Assembly: GCA_035236585.1 (NCBI GenBank)
Contig: CP141128.1
Location: 28,301,618-28,365,617, forward strand
Reading direction: 5' to 3'
DNA length: 64,000 bases
From: Warburgia ugandensis
Taxonomy: Eukaryota > Streptophyta > Magnoliopsida > Canellales > Canellaceae
The notes beneath the pieces were generated by a model that was not told where the DNA came from, ran no database searches, and saw only the letters and a program-made list of their open reading frames with translations. Of this stretch, positions 47,947-59,905 are shown in pieces; the first letter of the stretch is position 1, and each line of letters starts with the position of its first letter. Both the position numbers and the translations under genes were made by a program.

Positions 47947-48900
47947 ATTCATCGAGTCACAGTACAGAACCCTTATGTCCAATATGAAGATGGCAATCCA
48001 ATTGGAGGATGATAAATTGTGAGTGAATAAGAAATAAGATAGTATTTGATGGGAATGAGTTATGTGATTAACTCATTAGTTGAGAATGAGTATAGGAGGA
48101 GTTTTGATTATTAACTAATTAGGTAAGGAGTTAACGTAATTAACTCATGAAGTACTAGTGGAGTATAAGTAGATAGTGAAATAACTAGGAGTACTACTTA
48201 GTAAGTTAATGATATCACTATAAGGAATAGTAAGTTTAGAAATAAGTAAGGAAAACCTTAGAATAGAGGAAGATGTAATGTATGATATTCAAGTATAACT
48301 TGAATAAGTAAAGATACTTGTAGAAATAAAATACATTAATATAATTATTATTAGGTGAAATAATGGAGATTAAGAGAAGGAGATGATAAATTGGAAAAAT
48401 AGGATGGAAAGGAAGAAGAATGATAAAATCCAACCTTTATAGGAAAGGTAAAATAGATACTAAAGTTAAAAACCTTAAAATTGTTACAAAATTTGAAATT
48501 AATAATAATTATAAATAATAAATATAAATGTAAGAGTTACAATTACTACATAGATGTAGTATTATGACAATTACCTGAAGGATTTAATCATCAAAATAGA
48601 GATGATCTTACTTGAGAAGAATTTAAAGAGATAGGTACATATTTTCAAAATTGGCGAATGAGAAGAGTTTTAATAAAGATAAATAAAGAGATAAATTTTA
48701 GAGGAATATTGATTCAACTATATGATAGAATTGAAATATGAATATAATTATGGACTATAAATTACATTAATGATAGAATCGAAAGTGAAGACCTATGAAT
48801 GAATAGGGATATTAATATGATGAATTTGGAGATATTGATTCTACTTATATGATAGAAATAGTTGTACGAAATACTGATAAGTATTTTGGTTTATGAGTAG
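47947..48900 (+). mobile_element. Leader of A no. 2
   Basis: Non-coding and purine-rich. Matches the left interior of A no. 1 (17767-18670). No ORF supported. Confidence 0.65.
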
Positions 48901-50076
48901 ATGCCGCCAAAGAGAGTCACAAGGCAGATAGCTCAAAGTACTCTAGAAGATAATATGGAGAGAGTAACAATGGATAATGTGGAAGAGATGGTAATAAGAG
49001 TATTGAGGAACCTTCTTCCTCACATTTAATAGCCCCAAAGTTCATCATCTCCAGTAGAGGTACCAAGTACTCAGGCTCTAGCTCAGCTTAAAGTAGGACA
49101 CAACACCAACTCCAACACCAAATACTCCCACACTGGTACAAGGTCAATCTTCCCTTGTACCAAGTGAAGAAGCTAAAAATTCTCCATTAGCCCCAGAAAA
49201 GGTTGGCAAAATGATGGAAAGGTTTTAAAAGATGGCTGTAAGATATAATGGCAAGGGAGAAGCGGATAAGGCTGAGGAATGGATATATGAACTAGAAGGG
49301 ACTTGCAGTACACTGCGTACTCCCCCAGAGTTGAAGGTTAAATTTGCCACCTATCTATTGAAACAAGAATTTGAATTTTGGTGGAGATCAGCTAACAATA
49401 CCTTCTTCTCAAATTCTGAAAATACTACATAGAAGGAATTTAAGGAAGTCTTCAACCAAAAATATTTCCCTTCTCATGTACAACCAAGAAAGCTAATGGA
49501 GTTTCTAGAACTTAGACAAGGAAACATGTTAGTGGTAGAATATGATAATAAATTTATGCAATTAAGGAGATTTGCGACTCATGTGTGTAACACTAAAATA
49601 CACACAGTAAATTGATCCATAGAAGGGCTACACCCAGGGTTGAAAGTAAAGGTACTTTGTACTAAACCCACGACCTTAGCAGAATGTGTGGAAATGGACA
49701 CAAGATTTGAAGAAGAGTTCAAGAAAAACCAAACTGATAAAAGAGGATTGAGAGACTTCAATCCACAACCTTTAAGAAAAACCAAGGATGCATGAACAAC
49801 TTCAGGCCACAAAGAAATCAAGGAAATCCTACAATTGGACAGAATCAGAAGCCATCTTTTAAATGTAAAAGATTTCGTCCTAGAAGACCATGTCACAATC
49901 AATGGCCACCCCAACAAAGACCCCCAATCAAATGTTATAAGTGTGGAGAGTTGGGGCATATGTCCAATCACTACAACAAACCTTTGGCAATCAAGGATGA
50001 CAAACCAGAAAATGTCCCTTGACACTAAGGGAGGGTATTCACTATTACAGAAGGTCAATCGTCCAAACGAAAGATG
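48901..50076 (+). pseudogene. gag: Chromovirus-type gag pseudogene (A no. 2)
   Basis: The ATG at 48901 opens MPPKRVTRQIAQ and stops after 42 codons. The capsid region resumes near 49230: KAEEWIYELE, FATYLLKQEFEFWWRSANNT, then a TAG at about 49431 where the family has Trp (W.EF), then FKEVFNQKYFPSHVQPRK. Another stop follows near 49615. After a frameshift, the zinc-knuckle part (frame of 49792-50022) reads CYKCGELGHMSNHY, where the last Cys of CX2CX4HX4C is Tyr. A trace of the protease start (KGTLFIPYNNAKVLFD) follows around 50080-50130 and then pol is missing. Confidence 0.85.
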
Positions 50077-50079
50077 AAA

Positions 50080-50504
50080 GGTACTTTGTTTATCCCTTAT
50101 AATAATGCAAAAGTATTATTTGATTGAGGATATAGGAACAATAGATGAAATAGATGAAATCACTTAAACGTTCATAGGAAAAATAAAACATAAATCTCTG
50201 AGGAAATAGATATTAGAAATAGAGAATTTTGAACAAAAAGGGATAACTCAATTGAGAGTTATTAATCCTTTTAGGAGGTCTAGCAAAGAATTAGCTTAAG
50301 TGATTAATGCAATAGCATTATTAGTAAGATGTGTGTTTAACACCCAAATATGTAATTTTACCTTTGAAAGAGAAGGTGATATGAACTATGCATGAAAGGA
50401 AATGGAGGTTTCCTTAAGTGGCAAGGCCACATGAGCAAACTTATGAATGAGTTAATGAAAACTCACAAGTAAGTTGAAATGTGAATTTTGAGGATGAAAT
50501 TACT
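50080..50504 (+). mobile_element. pol deletion scar and pol end of A no. 2
   Basis: About 50 bp of protease start is followed directly by sequence near the end of the interior ('gataactcaattgagagttattaatcc', also in A no. 1 at 25485-25520). It ends with 'ttttgaggatgaaattactata', the usual Tekay-type pol tail. RT, RNase H and integrase, normally more than 3 kb, are absent. Confidence 0.65.
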
Positions 50505-50517
50505 ATAAGGGGGGAAG
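50505..50517 (+). other. Polypurine tract of A no. 2
   Basis: 'taaggggggaaga' just before the 3' LTR start. Confidence 0.82.
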
Positions 50518-50519
50518 AT

Positions 50520-51359
50520 TATAATAACCCCAATTTTTTTAAATTGATTGATAAAATCAATTTAGTTTGAACTTTCAAAATTCTGGGTTGGAATATAAGG
50601 TTATTGGAAATTCACTTTTTATAGAGATTAAAACATAATTTAAAACTTAGAAATCATGAATGTACTTGAAAAATCAATGAAATGACACTAAGTACGTTCA
50701 ATTCCGAGTTGAAATGAAAATTTCCTAATTTTCATCATTTTTATGAATAAAAGGGTAAAATGGTAATTTTACCCATAATCAAGATCTAGGACATCAATAT
50801 TTTGAAAGTACTTCGGAATACAAATCCAACACCCCTAAGTACACTCAATTATGAGTTTAGGAGAATAAAATAGATTTTTCTCCATAAAAGGGCAAAATGG
50901 TCCTTTCACACCCCCGTGGGGCCCACAAATGAATCAACAGCTAGAAAACATGTAATGAGTGGTCAAACAAATACCAGCTGCTAGTAGAGAAGGAGGTAGT
51001 AGTGGAGGATCCAATGTTAATTTAATATTTTAAAGAATTGAAACATGAATATTATAAGTAATTATGAAAAATTCAAAAACATCTATAAATACAGCTCCAA
51101 AAATCCTCCAAAAATGTTGCTTAAAATTCCCACAAAATCATCTTACTTACATTAAAAAATCATATCTAGATTCCTTTCCAAAATTCCCAAAATCTACCTT
51201 CTTACACTTTCTCTCTCCTCTCTCTAATTGGAACAAGAGACCTAAATTCAATCAAGCACTCTGTTCCAAATTGAATCTCATAAATCCCACCATCCATGCA
51301 ATACTAGACTACCTAATCTACAAATCCTGTAAGTTAATTTCAAGATCAAATGGTGCAAT
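50520..51359 (+). repeat. 3' LTR of A no. 2, first part
   Basis: Starts TATAATAACCCC (TG mutated to TA). Matches 43460-44285. TATA box at 51084-51091. Interrupted at 'gcaat' by element E. Confidence 0.9.
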
Positions 51360-52387
51360 TGTTGATGTTTAACTGCAAGTGCATGGGCTATTGCACTATA
51401 GTTATGCAAATAAGGGTCGATCCCACAAGGCTCACTTTAAAAGATGGAGTTTTAAATAAAATTGAATTATATAAAATTAAAAAGAAATAACAGAATTAAA
51501 CTAACAGTAAAGTAAATATTCAACTTTATTCAAATGGTACAATTGACATAAATTTCAAGTCCAGCCAACATAAAATAAAATAAATTAAACACCCCTAAAT
51601 TACACTATCCATGGAAAGCACTGTCCTTGAATAAGCATTCTCAGAATAATATAAAACACTAATAAAGTAAAACAAGGATATACGAAAAGACAAAACAGTG
51701 AAAAGACAAAATAGGGATGTGAGTGGAATTTCAAATTTTCCCCTAAGGGTAGTGTTGGAATTTTTTTAATTTTCTAGTTTTAAACAAAAACCAGGGAAGA
51801 AACTCGATGAGGAGAAAACCGAAGAAGGGAGAAGGAAGAAGGGAGAAGAGGGAGAGAAGGAGGGAGGAAGAGAAAAATGCCAAAAATGGAAACCCGACTT
51901 GGGTTTCCTTCCTTGGTGACTTTCGTGACTCAAAGAAGCCAGAGAAGGGTGGTTGCGGTTTTCTCCTTGGTCAAGCGCAATCAAGAAGGATAGAATCTAG
52001 GGGTGATGGGTGAAGAGTCTTTTTTACTTTGGAAACTTTTCCACCTTAGTAGCTTTCCTCTAAAACATAGTTTCCTCCAATAATTCCTTCCATCTGCACC
52101 ATTAATCTTTGATGTGTAATCTCCACTATAGATTTTTTTATCTAAGCCATCCAGGCCACTTTTGGTTGATCTGTAAAATAAAAGATCAAATTATAATCAT
52201 CTGAATGGTACATTAATCATCTAATGAGCTTTAATGATCATGTGAGTGTTGATTTTGACAAATTAAAGTTTAGATGGTCAATTGGAGCTAAATTCAAAAT
52301 CAAGCTAAATTTTACAAATATGCACAGTTAGATGGTCTAATTTAATGCTAAATTAGGGGTATTTTGACCAAAATTGAACACTTAACA
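51360..52387 (-). repeat. 3' LTR of element E
   Basis: Pairs with 59906-60933, very similar throughout. Contains a GA-rich block at 51800-51880. Confidence 0.93.
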
Positions 52388-54104
52388 TATCCCCCAACTA
52401 GCATTTTGCTAGGCCCTAGCAAAAGATGTAAAGAATCAAATCACAGAATTTCAAAATTTTTATTTTTCTAGTCATCTCTATTTTATTTTTTTAGAGAATT
52501 ATCTTCTATAAATCTATCACTTTAGCAAACTAATAAAGATGATTGAAAATTCAAAAGCTTACCTATATGCTAAAAACATTCCATTTGAGCTCAAATCTCA
52601 TATTGAGAGTGTGTGTATAGAGTCTACATATAGAATAATCTTTATCTCTAAGTAGACTTTTAACTCTTGAATTCCATCTGAAATATGTTTTGACCTCGAT
52701 CCTTACTAATGACATACTCTCAAAAATAACATCTCTCAGATAGAGGGTTCAAATCATATCCCTCTTTTAATTATGTGAGAAGAGTCAATAAAAGCAAAAT
52801 TATCTCGCATATACTCATGAAAAATGGGAGTTACTAAGGAATTTAATTATTTTGGTCCCTTTGGAATGGATGCCATTACCTTTGAAAAGTTAGAAATACC
52901 ACTCTTTTAATCCTATCCATTCATTTCCTCATCAAGACTATATACTCCTAGAATTAATTAGTCTTTAACTAAGACGAAACATAGGCTTAGGACACAGTAC
53001 CAAAGAAAGGGTATAAGGGTATTCAAAGTTTCTCTAAAAAATAAGTAGAGTTCTTCTACTAAAGTTGACATTTCTTTATTTCTTTTGCTGAAGTGAATAT
53101 TTCCTTTTCCATTTTTCTTTGTATTCTCCAAATTTTTTTCCTTTTTCAGACTCTTTTCTTTATATTTCAATACTTTTGAATCACTTTGAAGAATATTTCT
53201 TTTCTTGATATCCACTTTCTACTTTCATTGCAACTAAAAGATATTTCTTCATTCATCTCTATCTTATTTTTCAAAGAAAAATGGGTAATGGATAATTTAT
53301 ATTGGGTTACTATGGGTAAAGGGTGATTTGGGTGACAAAAGAAATGGCTTATATTGAAAGCTCAAGTTGGCTAACTAGTGGTAAAATTACTTCTGGGTAA
53401 GTTTTATGTCTCTAAGTTAACAACAAGGATGGCCTAAATCATTTTCTAGGTTTCCTATAATCTATCAAATTCAATGAACTTCTAGAATTTTAAAGGTAGT
53501 ATTCTAATTATTTAGGTATTAGCCAAATTTAAGAGTTTGGGATCAATTTTCTTTAACCTCACTGAAGAAAATTAGGAACATTTATAACCTCTCAAAATGA
53601 ATGAATGGCTTTAAAACTCACTTAGGTTATAGGTCTCCACTGAATGTCTTTAGGATTTCTAAGTTATAACCACTTATCAATCTAGACTATCTATATGCAA
53701 CTGCGTGTACAGATATGATCTGAGACTTTGCTTTCATAGAATACTTTAGAAAATTAGTAAAAAGATGAATTAATCATATTCAGTTCCCTTAATAAGCTAA
53801 AGTTATCCCAGTTATACTTCAGAAAATCTAATTCTCATCATAATGTAGGAATTAACCTAAAAAAATTTCAAAAAATTTCTTCCCGATTTTATTTTTTTTG
53901 AAAAATCATGAAAATCACCTAAAAACCTAAAAAAACTAAAATTTTCTAGAATTCTACATGCCCCTAACCTAAGAGAAACATTGTCCTCAATGTTTAAAAG
54001 TAGGATGATGATAATACATTGATAAATGCAAAAAAAATTGAGAGATATAGAAAAAAAATCTAAAAAAGAAAAAGAAGAAAGTAAAAACTAAGCTACATAC
54101 TTTT
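52388..54104 (-). mobile_element. Long 3' noncoding region of element E
   Basis: About 1.7 kb with no ORF I trust. In order on the minus strand it carries the 'aacattgaggacaatgtttctc...ggttaggggc' block (about 54010-53950), a purine-rich AAAG stretch (53230-53080) and a 'cctaagcctatgtttcgtc' block (about 52990-52965), all shared with 8822-10674 of element D. The frame at 53215-52958 is a by-product of the purine tract. It ends at the polypurine tract (52399-52388). Confidence 0.65.
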
Positions 54105-55916
54105 TCAGAGGAAAATTATTATTGAGTTTGAAACTTCCCTAGGTCCCATATGAAATGAGCTAGACAGGCCTCTGAAAAGGAATGGGCAAGATAAATTTAT
54201 CTTCAAGCTGTTTCTCATAATTAGAGACAAATGTGGGTGTTCAATGCAGCCTTTTTGGAAATGGAGCAAGGATGTCATATTGCTCAGTGAGTGTGACATT
54301 TTCCGGATCAATAAATTCATCTCTCGTTCTAACAGGTTTCGATAATATTTCAGCCTTTTTAGGACCAGATTGCTCAATTATGTTATAACTATGAATAATG
54401 CTAGCTGCCTTTATTTGTTCCATGTCTATAATTGAAGAATTAATCTCGTTTCCTACATCCATATCATCAATATATCCATTTGGTGGGACAGGACATTCCT
54501 CTTTACTAATGGTCTGTAGCATTTGAGACATCATGTCCTTCAATTCAATCATGGAATTTGTGTTCTCTTTTAATTGGGCTTTAATTTAAGCAATTTTCTT
54601 CTCATGGTATTGCATGACTTGATGGAAATTATCCTCCACTTTCCTCTTATGTGGAGGAAGGTAAGGTCCAGGAGCAAGTGGTCCTTGTTTTTGGTAATAA
54701 GGTTGGTGTTGGGCCTTCTGTGAAGCATTGTATTCATTTGTGATAGTGGAATGATTACTCAAGTTGGAATTATATGTCTCTAAAAATGGGGAAAAATGTT
54801 GCTCATAAGAATGTGTTGATTCATGAAGTGCATCCTGAAATGTAGGAGCAATGGGACATTCTTGATGGGGTGTGTATTACTTTCACAAATATCACACACC
54901 TGTTTGACTTTCTTAGAGGGACATTTTTCCATTTCCATGGCCTCAACTGGTCTATCTAGGGATGCTATTTTTATATCATCTTTTTTAGTTGTAGCATATA
55001 TTTTCTCCCCTAGAGGATGTGGTGGTGGACTTAGGCTTGTTTGATAAACCTACTTTTTCTGAATCAGCCCAAGTTTGTGCACTCTCTGCAACCATTCCAA
55101 ATACTTTTGCGCCTCTTCAGGTTGTTTGTTTAAGAAATTACCATTGCACATCATTTCAACAAACTGGCCCATATCAGATTTAAGTCCATCATAAAAGAAG
55201 CCAATGATATGCCAAAGTTTGTATCCACGATGTGGACAAGTTAATAATAATTTCTTAAATCTTTTCCAGCATTAATAGAAAGTTTCATTATTTGTCTGGG
55301 TAAAATTCATTATATTTCGACGGAGAGCATTTGTCTTATGTATAGGAAAGAACTTATTCAAGAACTTCCTAGTCATTTCTTCCCATGATTGTATGGAACC
55401 TATTGGCAATGAATGAAACCACATCTTAGATTTTTCTTTCAAGGAAAAAGAAAATAGTTTGAGTCTTACCATATCTAATTCGATGCTTTGTGTATGTTGG
55501 GTCATGCACACTGCGTCGAATTCTTTTAAATGCATGTAAGGACTCTCACTATCTAACCCATAGAATTTAGGAAGTAATTGAATTACCCTCACCTTTATTT
55601 CAATCATACCAGTATTTGGAGGTAAAAGTATACATGAAAGCATGCTGGTATAATTAAGTTGTAAATAATCTCTCAGTGTCTTCCCACTAGGATTTTGGTT
55701 ATGCCAATTATCCTCATGTGTTTTATGTTGGCCCTTTCTCCTATTTCCAAGTGGTTGAGAATGATTCCTCCATTGATGTATATCATTATTAAATAGAAGT
55801 GGAGGATCATCAGCATCAAAGAGAGGATTGGTCGTCCATGAGGAAACATCATCATTATCCAAGATGAAAGGTGGTTCATGATCATTAAAGAGTGGATTGT
55901 TTCTCCATGGGGACAA
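54105..55916 (-). pseudogene. gag: Athila-like gag pseudogene (element E)
   Basis: The best frame runs 55916-55272, with an N-terminal NNPLFNDHEPPF repeated as TNPLFDADDPPL, then LRDYLQLNYTSMLSCILLPP, VIQLLPKFYGLDSESPYMHL and VRLKLFSFSLKEKSKMWFHSL, all hallmarks of Athila gag. A TAA right after ETFY (family: FYECWERF) breaks it. The frame continues with FKKLLLTCPHRGYKLWHIIGFFYDGL (in part). A degraded zinc-finger-like CDICESNTHPIKN and a C-terminal piece (54552-54241, ending ILAPFPKRLH) follow in other frames. The start codon is unclear: no ATG sits at 55916. Confidence 0.85.
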
Positions 55917-56540
55917 TATCTTCTTTATTAATGTTGGGGTGTAAACTACCCTTTTTTATCAATGTTTAAATTATTAATTAGGTGCAACTGATCATGTCTT
56001 TCTCTTTTCTTTTCTTTTCTTTTCTTTTTTTCTTTTCTTTTCTTTTGTTTGTTTGTTTGTTTTTTATTTTGTTTTTCTTTTTTTTTAGAAAACTAACCTA
56101 AATGATGCAACCTAACTTCCAGAATGATGTATAATCAAGGACATAATCAAGCAATCCCTTAAGGCTAACAAGCACAAATATTTTGATTTTCTTGATTTTT
56201 TGTGGGGATGATGCTTTTAATTAGCCTAATCTAAAGCTCCTCCTCTCTTTAGGAGTTGACTACTACTTACTAGATAGGTTCTGCACAAGGTGGATAATAC
56301 AACCCTCATGTAAGGATGCGCTTAGACCTTCACAAACGTCAACAGGAGGTGGGGGAAGAGCGAGGCTCTATAAGATAACCCCCAATAGGCACAGTGATCA
56401 AAAGCCACTAGAGTGACAATAAATTGTGTCCTATTAAGAGGGTCCTACAAGCATGTGATGGCCTTATAGGTCTCTTCTGATTGATTTTAAATTAATATGA
56501 AAGGAAGGGTTGCGCGCTTGAGGTGATTATCCTAAGTAGG
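55917..56540 (-). mobile_element. Leader of element E, gag-proximal part
   Basis: Holds the module shared with family A LTRs (56200-56520) and a TTTTC/TTTG simple repeat (about 56000-56090; AAAAG on the element strand). Interrupted upstream by the solo LTR at 56541. Confidence 0.75.
56000..56090 (+). repeat. TTTTC/TTTG simple repeat
   Basis: About nine copies of 'ttttc' with one longer T run, then 'tttg' units. Low-complexity pyrimidine tract in the E leader. Confidence 0.88.
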
Positions 56541-59200
56541 TGTGACGACCTGGGTTTTCCCATGCATTTTTAAATGCAAGATCTAATTCCTAAGGCAGGA
56601 TGCATCCCTATTTGAAAACCATTTTATGAAAACAATGCAATGCAGCAGAAAATCTTTTGTTTTAAAATCATTTTGAAAACCCCGATTGTCATTTGCTTTC
56701 ACAACAACCAAAGTAGTTTTTTGAAAATTTTAGAAATCGTAAATGTCTTCCCAGGTCTATCTAGTCACAGCTCACAGCCCAACTGTAAATAAATATAAAT
56801 ACATGTCCAAAGGGTAGAGTGTTTACTTACATGTATAATTGTCTCCTTTTGATTTACTTGCTCGTAGCACTAACATTTCCTGAGGCATCTTCTACTTGTG
56901 AGTGGAGCTGTCTTGAAAAATGATATATTTGAGTGAGTAAACACTATACTCAGTAAGAGTCTATCACTACTAGTTTTACAATGCATGCTATGTTTAAAAT
57001 CATATACTCTTTAAAACATGTGCATGTTTGAACACTCATGTTCAATATTGATATTAAAAACCATTGTCGAATGGGAATACTGACGACTTAAAGAATCGCC
57101 TAATCCAAGTCAAAAGTATCATATATATCATAAACATAATGATATGCATAAGATACTCAACTGAATCCAACTCATGGATATATGGTATGGTCGACCAACC
57201 TCATGTCATGCCATATGCAATACAAGTAAATCCTCAAAACATAGGGCCCACTATGCCCACGACCTCCTCGTCGTGTGGTACCCCGGTACTTGGGGACACT
57301 CAATCATAGCCTCCATGGGGCATATGACACATCGACCCAGTGCCGTGACACCAGTGGTAGCCCCCTGTACCACATGCAGTTGACGTAGGGACATGCCTTT
57401 TTCCGGCATGGTACCCTTTCCACCTAATAGTGGTAGAGGTTGGGAGGCCACCCTAGACCTCTCCGCATAGCACCCACAAGCTTCCTAGCCCAAATCATAT
57501 ACAATCAATCAAGCAATAACCTCTTTTTCAAAACCTATCCTCTTTGGGTCCCTCACAACTGCCTACCCAGCGTCTTTTGGTAACCCTCAAGGACATGCAA
57601 ATTTTCAAAACTCAATAACCACAATCATGCAATTTATGCAATCATTTGCAAAACATTTCTATGCCTAATGTATTTATCATATGCATGCTGAATTCATTTA
57701 TAAAATTAAGTCATGCTAAACAAGTCATATAACTCATACTTAAAACATGCATTCTCAAAACAATCATGGCCCTTTTTAAAAGTCTAGTAGCAATAGAGCA
57801 CCTACCTCGAAGTCTCCTCAAGTCACGTCCTTCATCACTCAATCCGACCTTGGGTCTCATTTATAAACTCCTGGATATGAATGGATAACAAGGAGTCCTT
57901 ATCAATTTCGATCTATTTAGAATTTAGATCACTAGATCTGCCTTTTAGGGTTCATGGGTCCTTGCCTAATTCATTGTTAGGCTAGATCCTATGATATGGA
58001 TCTACTTTTCAATGGTTAGACTCTATAAATGGTCCAATGATCTTAATTTTATAGTCTTATTAGGTCCGCACATCATGGTTTCCAAGACGTGTGCGCACCC
58101 TGGTCGAACCAGGACCCATGCCTGCATGTCGTGTGCGCCCAAAGGCCATGCCAGGAACCGTGTCTGCACGAGCACATGCATGTTCAAGCGACGCACTATG
58201 ATGAACGTCCTAGATGGCATCGCGCGAACGAGCCTTTGGCATAGGCGAAATGCGCCTTGGCTCCCGGGCCACCCATGCATCCCGGTCGAACTAGGACTAC
58301 ACCTGGGACGCACCGAGGCCATGCCCATACACAGTTGCGCGTGCCCGTGCATAGTCCTGTGCTTGAGATCCGTCCATGGGGCTCAGTCGAGTGTGCATCA
58401 CGCACCACGCCCAGGATCGTCTCATTCATTGGTCCGGTTTTGGGTCCTGCGATTTCCAGCTAGAAAACGCCAGATCCGGCCTGGATCTGACCTGGGGAAG
58501 TGGAAGGGAAGAGGAGGGGGACCCTGGGTAGTGTTTGGCTTGATGGGTCGGCAGACCCATTGATTTTGGGTTTACTTCGTGCTTCCCAGCCAGAAAATTC
58601 CTAGATCCGGCGTGGATCTAGATAGGGAAGAAGGGAAAACAGAGGGGAGTTGTGAGGGGCTTAACTGGATAGGTCTGGAGCGATGCCAATTGCCGGAGGT
58701 GGGGTTTCTTCACGCTGAAATCCTAGCTACCAGAATCCTCTCTTGAACTGTCGGAGAAGGTGGAGGATAAAGGGATGGCTGAGGAGGAGGGAAAAGGGCT
58801 TTTTATAGCCTTACTATGGCGGTGCTGCCAATGGTGGTGCCACCATTGGCAGTGGTAGAAACCTCTGGAAACTAGGGTTTCTAGAGAAATATAAAGGAAG
58901 AAGAAGACGGGGTGCCATTATCAAAACAGCCCCTTGCGTTTTCTGTCTTTTTCATTTTTAATTTAAATTACAAAAATGCCCCTAATCTTTAAACGGCCGT
59001 AACTTCTTCATACCAATTCTGTTTTCGGCGTTCTTTGAGGCATTGGATTCCATTTTTTGAGTAGAATATAATGGTACCATTTTCTTATAAATTCTTTTAT
59101 TTACTATTTTAAATAAAGTAAAACATTTAACATAGTTCATTTCCTATAGAATGTCCAATTCATTTTTGTTAAATAGCATAAATTGCTCGGGGGCATTACA
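56541..59200 (-). mobile_element. Solo LTR of a B-related subfamily
   Basis: On the plus strand it starts TGTGACGACCTGG and ends GGGGCATTACA, flanked by 'gtagg' and 'gtaga' (four of five bases match). The middle (57000-57780) matches the B LTR (33420-34250, 'actatgcccacgacctc'). The ends and the CpG-rich core (58060-58400) differ, so it is a sister subfamily. No PBS or polypurine tract. The 190-codon frame at 57991-58563 lies antisense in this core and is not a gene. Confidence 0.87.
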
Positions 59201-59205
59201 GTAGA

Positions 59206-59880
59206 CTAAGAGGTGGTGATGAAATCCACCCTTGATGTTATGGGGGTAGGGTGCCCTTACTAATTAATTTTCACACATCATGGCAATTTGATCAGCATAT
59301 AAATCACCTTAAAGCATTAAACATGCCCTAAGAATGCAATTAAAAGCAATAAACTAATGCAAAATCCTAAAATGCAACAATTATAAAAGATGCTATCTAT
59401 ATGGGTTATACTATCAAACAATGCCAATTATTCTAAATACAAACCCTAATCTAGGAAATAAATGAGTGAGGAAACTTATAGTGGGGTTTCTGATGAAGAT
59501 CAAGGGTGGACCACCTTATCCCACACTTGCCCTATATTATTACAACCCTTTTAAAATTAAAATTAAAAGTGCAAATTACAAAGTGGCCTCACAACAAGAT
59601 TCACTAAAAAAAAAATAATGAAAATTTCCTAATCCAAGAAAGCAAGAAAAATCTGTCTAATTGATGATGTTCCATTCGCCAATTTTCATGAAAAAGAAAG
59701 ACAACAATCAATACCAAATTTAGGAAATAAAGTGGTTATGCTAAAAAAAGTATATTAAAGATGCATCTAAAAATCCTAAAATGTTAAAAAAAAAAAATGC
59801 AATTCCTAATTTTTTTATTCTTTTGGATTTTTCTAATTTTTTTAAAATTTTAATTAAATTTTATGAAAACTCCTTTGCAA
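59206..59880 (-). mobile_element. Leader of element E, PBS-proximal part
   Basis: Non-coding. On the minus strand it carries 'gttgtaataatatagggcaag', as in bases 75-105 of the window, plus T/A-rich runs near 59790-59860. Confidence 0.75.
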
Positions 59881-59898
59881 GTCCCTGGCAACGGTGCA
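59881..59898 (-). other. PBS of element E, tRNA-Asp type
   Basis: On the minus strand TGCACCGTTGCCAGGGAC, close to the tRNA-Asp complement TGGCGCCGTTGCCGGGGA. Separated by a few A/T bases from the LTR end at 59906. Confidence 0.85.
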
Positions 59899-59905
59899 AA
59901 AAACA

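Noticed and set aside
52958..53215. 85-codon minus-strand frame as an env-like or accessory gene in E
   Set aside because: Lys-rich product of the purine tract; no signal peptide or membrane pattern, and not kept in D.
57991..58563. 190-codon open frame, the second longest in the window
   Set aside because: It lies in the GC-rich core of a B-type solo LTR, on the strand opposite to LTR transcription, has overlapping open frames on both strands and shows no protein-like pattern.
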